Positions 1-5,281 of a DNA stretch of 6,310 bases are shown in pieces. Every line of letters starts with the position of its first letter. The stretch's first letter is position 1. Below the pieces are notes generated by a model. It did no database searches. It was not told the origin of the DNA and saw only the letters and a list, made by a program, of their open reading frames with translations. Source of the stretch: CAZCBD01 sp964496755 (GTDB lineage Bacteria > Bacteroidota > Ignavibacteria > Ignavibacteriales > Melioribacteraceae). The position numbers and the translations under genes were made by a program. The stretch spans positions 1-6,310 of the forward strand of contig CAZCBD010000157.1 in assembly GCA_964496755.1 (NCBI GenBank), given 5' to 3'.

Positions 1-17
1 CTTTCTAAAAATTAAAT

Positions 18-272
18 ATGAATAAAGATAATAAAAAAAATATTGATAAAATTTTACAGCTGAAAAAGAATTTTAAGTTGGATTTTAATGTAAAATTGAC
101 AAAGGAAGAAATTGAGTATTATACCGCAATTCTTCTAATTGAATTGGATAAGGCTAAAAGAAATAATACCCTCATTAAAAAAGAAAAACCGCTATCTGCA
201 AAATCAAACAATAATTTACCTCTATATAAGAATAAATTCCCCTTCCCTAAGAAAATTGACAAAAAACTGTGA
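18..272 (+). CDS. Small lysine-rich hypothetical protein (84 aa)
   Basis: I do not recognise this protein. The frame is complete in the window: an in-frame TAA lies at 6-8 and the ATG at 18 is the first start after it. The product is very basic, with about 21 Lys, 1 Arg and about 10 Asp/Glu, and it is rich in Asn. It has no signal peptide, membrane segment or cysteine. A central stretch (about residues 28-48, TKEEIEYYTAILLIELDKAK) looks like an amphipathic helix; the ends are low-complexity and probably disordered, with a Pro/Phe patch (KFPFPKK) near the C-terminus. There is no Shine-Dalgarno sequence before the start, which is common in Bacteroidota. It lies 164 bp upstream of the receptor gene with no visible terminator between. 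AT-rich DNA can make such frames by chance, so whether it is expressed is uncertain. Confidence 0.45.
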   Translation: MNKDNKKNIDKILQLKKNFKLDFNVKLTKEEIEYYTAILLIELDKAKRNNTLIKKEKPLSAKSNNNLPLYKNKFPFPKKIDKKL

Positions 273-436
273 CCGTTATTACGTAATTTGCTAGCATTTT
301 ATTTCTTGAATTATTATAATAAATTAAAAATTATTTTAACATTGTAATAATAACAGCACGCTTATTTTTAATTAAACTAAATTAATTTCTAACGATAATA
401 AGTTCAGAAATTTAAAATTACACAGAGAGACAAATA
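273..436. other. AT-rich intergenic region upstream of the receptor gene
   Basis: This gap is very AT-rich and must hold the leader, and perhaps the promoter, of the chemoreceptor gene. I see a perfect 10-bp palindrome ATTACGTAAT (278-287) and a TATAAT hexamer (315-320), but no well-spaced -35 element and no clear Bacteroidota-type TAnnTTTG box. No hairpin followed by a T-run is visible, so the small gene upstream has no obvious terminator of its own. A purine-rich stretch (CACAGAGAGACAAAT) just before the ATG at 437 could act as a weak ribosome binding site. Confidence 0.4.
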
Positions 437-2764
437 ATGTTTAATTTCATGAACAATCTAAACATTAAAAAGAAAATAGTATTTGGGTTTGGATTAATAT
501 TGATATTATTACTAATATCAGGCATAGTTGCAATAAATTCTCTATCGAATGCAAATGATAATTTTCAGCATTATAGACAAATAGCAATAAATACAAACAA
601 CACAGGACGAGTTCAAGCAAATACTTTAGAAGCTAGAATTGCAATTAAAAACTTTCTTCAGGAAAAGGATCCAAAGTATGTTACGGCATATAAAGAAAAT
701 TACAAACTTATTCAAAAATTGATTGACGGCGCGTTAGACCAATCGGCTTCCGAAGAAAGCGACAAAATATTAAAAGAAGTAAAAACGGATATGAAGCTTT
801 ACAATCAAAAGGTGGAAGAAATTGTAAAGGTTATTACCGAATTAGGTGTTGTAGATACCAAAATGGCAGAAATAGGAAAAGATTTAATTAACAATAAACT
901 TGAACCATTAATGAAAGCCGGTAGTGTTTCGGCTTCACGTGCAACAAAACATATGTTGCTTGCCCGATTGTATAACGAAAAGTTTGCACAGTCGCATAAA
1001 GTTGCTGATAAAGAAAGAGTTTTGTTAGAATTTAATCTTGCAGATAAATACTTAGTAAATTTACCATCGGCAATTAGAAATAGAAAAAAAGAGTATAAAA
1101 GTAATTTTGAAAAATCAGTGGTTTTAATCGACAAAATAGATCAATTAGTTGATAACGGCATTGATAAAATCGGTCCGGAAGTAGCTAATAATACAGAAGA
1201 ATTGAAATTAGCTTATAAAAAACAACAGGATATTTTAGGCCCCGCTCTGGTTTCATCGAATACAAATGCAAAGATAACAACACTAATAGTAATAATTATA
1301 TCTTTGGCATTCGGTATTTTCTTTGCCATTATGCTAAGCAATAAAATAACAAAGCCGATTTTAAAAGCATATAACATGATGTTAGACTTGGGAAAAGGCA
1401 AATTGGGAACGAGATTAAATTTAACTGAAAAAGATGAAATCGGACAAATGGGCAATGCAATGGATAAATTAGCGGATGCTCTTTCCGATATTTCAGTTGG
1501 AATGGAAAAAATTGCAAATGGTGATATAAACTATCAACCTGTTATGTTAAGTGAAGAAGATGAGATTGCTCCTTCTTTAATAAAAATTGTAGATTCATTA
1601 AAAAGATTAGTTGATATAACTTTGAATATCGTCAATGCCGCAAATAATGGAGACTTAAAATACCGCGGCGCATCAGACAAACTCATGGGTAGTTATAAAA
1701 AAATTATTATTGGTTTTAATACGGTACTTAATGAAATTGAAAATGTGTTTAGCGATAGCGGAAGTGTTTTGTCTCAACTAAGTCAGGGAGATTTAACCGT
1801 TGCAATGCAAGGCAACTATAAAGGTGATTTTAATAAATTGAAAGAGAATATAAATAATCTCACCAGTTCACTAAATGAAATAATTGGAAATGTGACTGAT
1901 GCTATTGAAGCCACGGCCAGTGCAAGTTCGCAAATTTCATCGAGTACCGAAGAAATGGCAGCCGGAGCTCAGGAGCAAAGTTCACAATCAAGTGAAATTG
2001 CCGCTGCTGTTCAAGAAATGACTGCAAACATTATTCAATCCAGCTCTAATGCAAATAATGCGGTTGAAGCAGCAAAAGAAGCCGGAACTATTGCCGAAGA
2101 AGGCAATGCGGTTGTTATGGAAACTGTTCGCGGAATGGAAAACATCGCTTCTGTTGTAATGGAGGCTTCACAAACTGTAGAAGAATTAGGTAAATCCAGC
2201 GATCAAATTGGCGAGATAATTCAAGTTATTGATGATATTGCAGACCAAACAAACTTACTTGCTTTAAATGCTGCTATTGAAGCTGCTCGCGCAGGAGAAC
2301 AAGGACGTGGTTTTGCTGTTGTGGCTGATGAAGTTAGAAAACTTGCCGAAAGAACCACCAAGGCTACTAAAGAAATCGCAACCATGATTAAAACAATTCA
2401 AGATAAAACTTACGGTGCTGTTGAATCCATGAATAATGGAAATATCGAAGTGGAAAAAGGTAAAGAACTTGCTCTTAAATCCGGCGAATCATTAAAATTA
2501 ATTTTAGATGGTTTCAACAGAGTGGTTTCCGAAGTTAATATGGTTGCCGTTGCAGCCGAAGAACAAACAACAGCTGCAGAAGATATTAGTAGAAATATAG
2601 AATCAATTAATATTGTATCGCAGGAAACAGCAAAAGGGGTTGAACAAATTGCAGTTGCAGCTGAAGACTTAAACCAACTTACGGAAAACTTGCATAGATT
2701 AGCCGGACAATTCAAAATTGATACAAGTAAAATTGCTTCAGTAAATAAAATGTTAACCCGGTAA
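437..2764 (+). CDS. Methyl-accepting chemotaxis protein with large helical sensor and poly-HAMP stack
   Basis: This is a transmembrane chemoreceptor (775 aa) that would control a CheA-CheW array. Membrane segments lie at about residues 13-34 and 280-301 and enclose about 245 residues of all-helical periplasmic sensor. Its length and the motif NTGRVQANTLEARIAIKNFL (55-74) suggest a helical bimodular (HBM) domain; a 4HB-type sensor is the alternative, and the ligand cannot be predicted. A canonical HAMP follows TM2 (302-352, with Pro306 and DEIG). Three further HAMP-like units can be read at about 353-395, 398-435 and 446-483, each with a G-D-hydrophobic turn (NGDI, NGDL, QGDL). The signalling coiled coil runs from about 486 to 755, with the conserved hairpin tip between IADQTNLLALNAAIEAARAG (601-620) and the GRGFAVVADEVRKLAERT block (623-640). 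The C-terminus (VNKMLTR) has no NWETF-like CheR tether. The start at 437 is preceded by a purine-rich stretch; Met5 (449) is a possible alternative. A strong terminator follows the stop. No other che genes are in view, so its partners lie elsewhere. Confidence 0.96.
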   Translation: MFNFMNNLNIKKKIVFGFGLILILLLISGIVAINSLSNANDNFQHYRQIAINTNNTGRVQANTLEARIAIKNFLQEKDPKYVTAYKENYKLIQKLIDGALDQSASEESDKILKEVKTDMKLYNQKVEEIVKVITELGVVDTKMAEIGKDLINNKLEPLMKAGSVSASRATKHMLLARLYNEKFAQSHKVADKERVLLEFNLADKYLVNLPSAIRNRKKEYKSNFEKSVVLIDKIDQLVDNGIDKIGPEVANNTEELKLAYKKQQDILGPALVSSNTNAKITTLIVIIISLAFGIFFAIMLSNKITKPILKAYNMMLDLGKGKLGTRLNLTEKDEIGQMGNAMDKLADALSDISVGMEKIANGDINYQPVMLSEEDEIAPSLIKIVDSLKRLVDITLNIVNAANNGDLKYRGASDKLMGSYKKIIIGFNTVLNEIENVFSDSGSVLSQLSQGDLTVAMQGNYKGDFNKLKENINNLTSSLNEIIGNVTDAIEATASASSQISSSTEEMAAGAQEQSSQSSEIAAAVQEMTANIIQSSSNANNAVEAAKEAGTIAEEGNAVVMETVRGMENIASVVMEASQTVEELGKSSDQIGEIIQVIDDIADQTNLLALNAAIEAARAGEQGRGFAVVADEVRKLAERTTKATKEIATMIKTIQDKTYGAVESMNNGNIEVEKGKELALKSGESLKLILDGFNRVVSEVNMVAVAAEEQTTAAEDISRNIESINIVSQETAKGVEQIAVAAEDLNQLTENLHRLAGQFKIDTSKIASVNKMLTR

Positions 2765-2822
2765 ATGAGATTGTAAAAGATTTTGTATAAATAATTTGCA
2801 AACGGCTCGCAGCAAGCCTTGG

Positions 2823-2853
2823 AAAAAAGGGATTCATTTTGAATCCCTTTTTT
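2823..2853 (+). terminator. Rho-independent terminator after the chemoreceptor gene (bidirectional)
   Basis: An 8-bp stem, GGGATTCA (2829-2836) with TGAATCCC (2840-2847), closes a 3-nt loop and is followed by six T residues (2848-2853). Six A residues (2823-2828) precede the stem, so it also reads as a terminator on the minus strand. It therefore serves the receptor gene from the left and would have served the T9SS cargo gene whose minus-strand stop is at 2874-2876. Confidence 0.9.
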
Positions 2854-2873
2854 ATAGATTTATCTTTTAGCTC

Positions 2874-3002
2874 CTATTTCAAAAGCATAAGTTTTTTAGT
2901 TTGTACAAAACTTCCAGTTTGTATTCTGTAAAAATATATTCCCGATGCCATTTCTGAAGCGTTCCATTTTACGCTATGCTCTCCGGCACTCATCTCTTTG
3001 TT
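2874..3002 (-). pseudogene. C-terminal fragment of a T9SS cargo gene (type A sorting tail)
   Basis: Read on the minus strand, this stretch ends at a TAG (2874-2876) and encodes about 42 residues matching the end of the type IX secretion sorting domain. The segments NKEMSAGEHSVKWNASEM and ASGIYFYRIQ are followed by TGSFVQTKKLMLLK and the stop. In the family this tail of about 70-80 residues sends secreted proteins through the outer membrane, where it is cleaved. Here only the second half of the tail is present: upstream of about 3002 the expected strand resembling VYNxxGQxVxTLV is missing in all three minus-strand frames. The frame stays open to 3077 but encodes unrelated residues, then hits TAA (3078-3080), with no plausible start. 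The cargo domain is gone, so this is a gene remnant, probably cut by an insertion or deletion. The shared terminator on its 3' side is intact. Confidence 0.75.
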
Positions 3003-3280
3003 TTGCTGTATAATATGTGGAAATATGCCCAAGCCCTTGATGCACCTTCTGGAATATTCTATTTGAGGGACTATGATTTAAAATTTATTTTAGTGTTAAA
3101 TATTCTGATGTTAAATTTTTTAATGAAATTATTTTTAGCTTGCACAAGCATTTATCAAAAAAACTTTAATTGAGATTCCGAGTTACCGACCCCGACCAAG
3201 CATACTGAGCGGACTTTGGCTTTTGCAAAACAATCCGATCATTAATTATTTCGGCAGGAATAATTAATAAAACAGCAAAA
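3001..3280. repeat. Possible small decayed or MITE-like element bounded by inverted repeats
   Basis: The left end TTTTGCTGTATAAT (3001-3014) and the right end ATAAAACAGCAAAA (3267-3280) are inverted repeats matching at 12 of 14 positions, the outer nine perfectly. The left repeat begins where the T9SS tail homology stops. The segment contains no transposase and no clear flanking target-site duplication. It includes a GC-richer islet and a hairpin, listed separately. Nine-base inverted repeats can arise by chance in AT-rich DNA, so this rests mainly on the coincidence with the gene breakpoint. Confidence 0.25.
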
Positions 3281-3321
3281 ATCTTCTTTCAATATTTGCT
3301 GATTAAATTATAATTTCATTT
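3003..3321. other. Gene-free stretch between the T9SS fragment and the hydA terminator
   Basis: No credible coding sequence is seen on either strand. A plus-strand frame (2976-3173) starts inside the antisense of the T9SS tail and reads as low-complexity hydrophobic residues, so I do not call it. The stretch around 3174-3240 is about 50 percent G+C against a much more AT-rich surround, and it looks foreign to its context. The rest (3080-3170 and 3269-3321) is AT-rich filler. Confidence 0.5.
3241..3268. repeat. Perfect 10-bp inverted repeat (hairpin, 8-nt loop)
   Basis: ATTAATTATT (3241-3250) and AATAATTAAT (3259-3268) pair perfectly around the loop TCGGCAGG. There is no T-run after it, so it is not a typical terminator. 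Because the stem is entirely A/T it is weak. It lies next to the right inverted repeat of the possible element at 3001-3280. Confidence 0.5.
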
Positions 3322-3354
3322 GCAAAAAAAAGCCCCGAAATTCGGGGCTTTTTT
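3322..3354 (-). terminator. Rho-independent terminator of the hydrogenase operon
   Basis: A GC-rich stem, AGCCCCG (3331-3337) with CGGGGCT (3343-3349), closes a 5-nt loop. On the minus strand it is followed by a run of eight T (the A-run at 3324-3331, the last base shared with the stem) and begins just after the hydA stop at 3365. Five T on the plus-strand side (3350-3354) make it nearly symmetrical, so it may also block read-through from the left. Confidence 0.93.
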
Positions 3355-3364
3355 GCTACTTTAT

Positions 3365-5281
3365 TTATGCAATATACTTACCGCGTTTTGTGTAATGAGT
3401 ATGTAATAATTCGTGCGATTTATGGCTACAAGGACCTTCGGTTAAGTATTCATTATAAAGTCGTATAACGTTTGGATTGTCATGCGATTTTCTAATTTCC
3501 AAAGATTCGTCTTCTGCATAAATTGCTTCAGCACGTTTTTTGCGAATTTCCAAAGTAGTAGGTATCGGTTGACCACCGCCACCAATGCAACCACCCGGGC
3601 AAGCCATAAATTCAATAAAATGACATTTGCTTAATTCGCCACCTGCTTTGATGTTTTCCATTACTTTTTTGGCGTTAGCTGTACCATGTGCAACTGCAAC
3701 TTTTAATGTTGCACCTTTCAACCAATCCCAATTTGGTACTAAGTGTTTAATTAAATCTGGTACCGGTCCTACGGTATCTCCAATAGGAATTTCCATAACT
3801 TTAATGCCATCAAATCCGCGAACAGGAATCACATTTGCTCTTTCGAAAACATCTTCGGTTTTAAGACCTGTAACAAATTCTACAACAGTACGAATTGCAG
3901 CTTCCATTACACCACCGGTAGCACCGAAAATAAGTCCTGCACCGGAAGCATCTCCAAACGGATTATCAAAATGTGATTTAGGCATTTCCGGTAAATGAAT
4001 ACCGGCTTCTTTAATCATTTTAGCCATTTCTCGTGTAGTTAAGCCGTAGTCAACATCAGGATATCCGGAATCTTGCATTTCCGGACGTTCGCATTCGAAT
4101 TTTTTTGCAGAGCAAGGCATTACTGCTACAGAAACAATGTCTTTCGGATCAATACCAACTTTTTCTGCATAAAAAGTTTTAATTAAAGAGCCGAACATTT
4201 GTTGTGGCGATTTTGCAGAAGAAAGATTCGGAATATATTCAGGGTAAAAATGTTCTAAATATTTTACCCAACCCGGAGAGCAAGAAGTAAACTGTGGCAA
4301 TGCAACAGTTTCATCTTTTTCTACTAATGCTTTAAATAGTCTGATAATTAACTCTGTACCTTCTTCAATAATTGTAAGATCGGCAGTGAAGTTTGTATCG
4401 AATACTGCGTTAAACCCGATACGTTTAAGTGCCGTATTCATTTGGCCTGTCATTGAATGCCCCGGTTCCAAACCGAATTCTTCACCAATTGCAGCTCTTG
4501 GAGAAGGTGCTGTTTGAATTACAACATGTTTTTTAGGATCTTCAATATCTTTCCAGATTTGATCTGAAGGATCTTTTGCATGCAAAGCACCGGTAGGACA
4601 ACGGTTAATACACTGACCGCAGTTAATACAAATTACATCGGCCAAAGCTTTGTCCATAAATGTACCGATTCTTGTTTGGTCTCCACGATTAATTGATTCC
4701 AAAACGCCAACTTCCTGAAGATCGATACAAGTACGCACGCAACGCTTACATAAAACACATTTATCTAAATCACGTACAATTGAAAATGAACTATCGTCAA
4801 TTTCATGTTGTGATTCTTTTACATGTCCGAAAGTATAAGTATCTACTCCGTATTCCTTAGCTAATTTTTGCAGTTCGCAATTATTATTTCTTACGCAGGA
4901 ATAGCATTCGCCATGATGTTCGCTTAAAAGAAGATCAATAACATGTCTTCTTGCTTTACGAACATTTTGAGTAGTAGTTTTAATTTTCATTGGGTTTGTA
5001 ATAGGATATGCACAAGAAGCTTGAAGAGTTCTCATTCCTTCAACTTCTACCAAACAAACTCTACAAACACCGGCTATACATAAATCATCGTGATGACAAA
5101 GAGTTGGGATGTGCACACCGGCTTGGCGGCAAGCATCCAGAATAGTAGTACCAAGAGGAACTTTTACTTCTTCGTCATTTATAGTTACAGATACAGTCCC
5201 ACCAATTCCGTTTGTATCAACGGGTTTTTCAATTTCCAATGCTTTTTGACTTGAAGGGGCTCTGTTGTCTTTATTTTCCAT
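3365..5281 (-). CDS. hydA: [FeFe] hydrogenase catalytic subunit HydA (NADH-linked, HydABC/HndD type)
   Basis: This cytoplasmic enzyme subunit (638 aa) reversibly reduces protons to H2. After an N-terminal extension of about 28 residues come a plant-type [2Fe-2S] domain (Cys62, 73, 76, 90), a His-Cys3 [4Fe-4S] site (His122, Cys126, 129, 135) and two [4Fe-4S] ferredoxin motifs (Cys175/178/181/185 and Cys218/221/224/228). The H-cluster domain has L1 TSCSPGW (332-338), L2 MPCSAKKFE (388-396) and L3 MACPGGCIGGGGQP (559-572, Cys561 and Cys565). The C-terminal small-subunit region has RKSHDNP and SHELLHTHY. There is no C-terminal [2Fe-2S] domain such as Thermotoga HydA carries. L1 has Ser335 where the textbook motif has a second Cys. 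The start is firm: ATG overlaps the hydB stop as TAATG, and GGAGGA lies 5 nt upstream. It is the last gene of the operon. Assembly would need HydE, HydF and HydG, which are not in view. The alternative name is HndD. Confidence 0.96.
   Translation of the reverse strand: MENKDNRAPSSQKALEIEKPVDTNGIGGTVSVTINDEEVKVPLGTTILDACRQAGVHIPTLCHHDDLCIAGVCRVCLVEVEGMRTLQASCAYPITNPMKIKTTTQNVRKARRHVIDLLLSEHHGECYSCVRNNNCELQKLAKEYGVDTYTFGHVKESQHEIDDSSFSIVRDLDKCVLCKRCVRTCIDLQEVGVLESINRGDQTRIGTFMDKALADVICINCGQCINRCPTGALHAKDPSDQIWKDIEDPKKHVVIQTAPSPRAAIGEEFGLEPGHSMTGQMNTALKRIGFNAVFDTNFTADLTIIEEGTELIIRLFKALVEKDETVALPQFTSCSPGWVKYLEHFYPEYIPNLSSAKSPQQMFGSLIKTFYAEKVGIDPKDIVSVAVMPCSAKKFECERPEMQDSGYPDVDYGLTTREMAKMIKEAGIHLPEMPKSHFDNPFGDASGAGLIFGATGGVMEAAIRTVVEFVTGLKTEDVFERANVIPVRGFDGIKVMEIPIGDTVGPVPDLIKHLVPNWDWLKGATLKVAVAHGTANAKKVMENIKAGGELSKCHFIEFMACPGGCIGGGGQPIPTTLEIRKKRAEAIYAEDESLEIRKSHDNPNVIRLYNEYLTEGPCSHKSHELLHTHYTKRGKYIA

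Noticed and set aside
288..320. Sigma-70-like promoter (TTGCTA ... TATAAT) before the receptor gene
   Set aside because: The spacer is 21 bp, the -35 match is poor, and TATAAT is expected by chance in such AT-rich DNA; no Bacteroidota-type box is seen.
2410..2715. Minus-strand frame of 101 codons inside the receptor gene
   Set aside because: It is a shadow of the conserved signalling coiled coil; its Ser/Ala-rich composition is the reverse of the heptad codons.
2976..3173. Plus-strand open frame of 65 codons in the gap after the receptor gene
   Set aside because: Its first part is the antisense of the T9SS tail, it has no ribosome binding site, and the remainder is low-complexity hydrophobic sequence from AT-rich DNA.
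3305..3316. 12-bp palindrome AAATTATAATTT
   Set aside because: It is purely A/T in an AT-rich gap and unsupported by any neighbouring signal.
3627..3998. Plus-strand open frame of 123 codons inside hydA
   Set aside because: It is antisense to the strongly conserved H-cluster domain of hydA, which fully explains the sequence.
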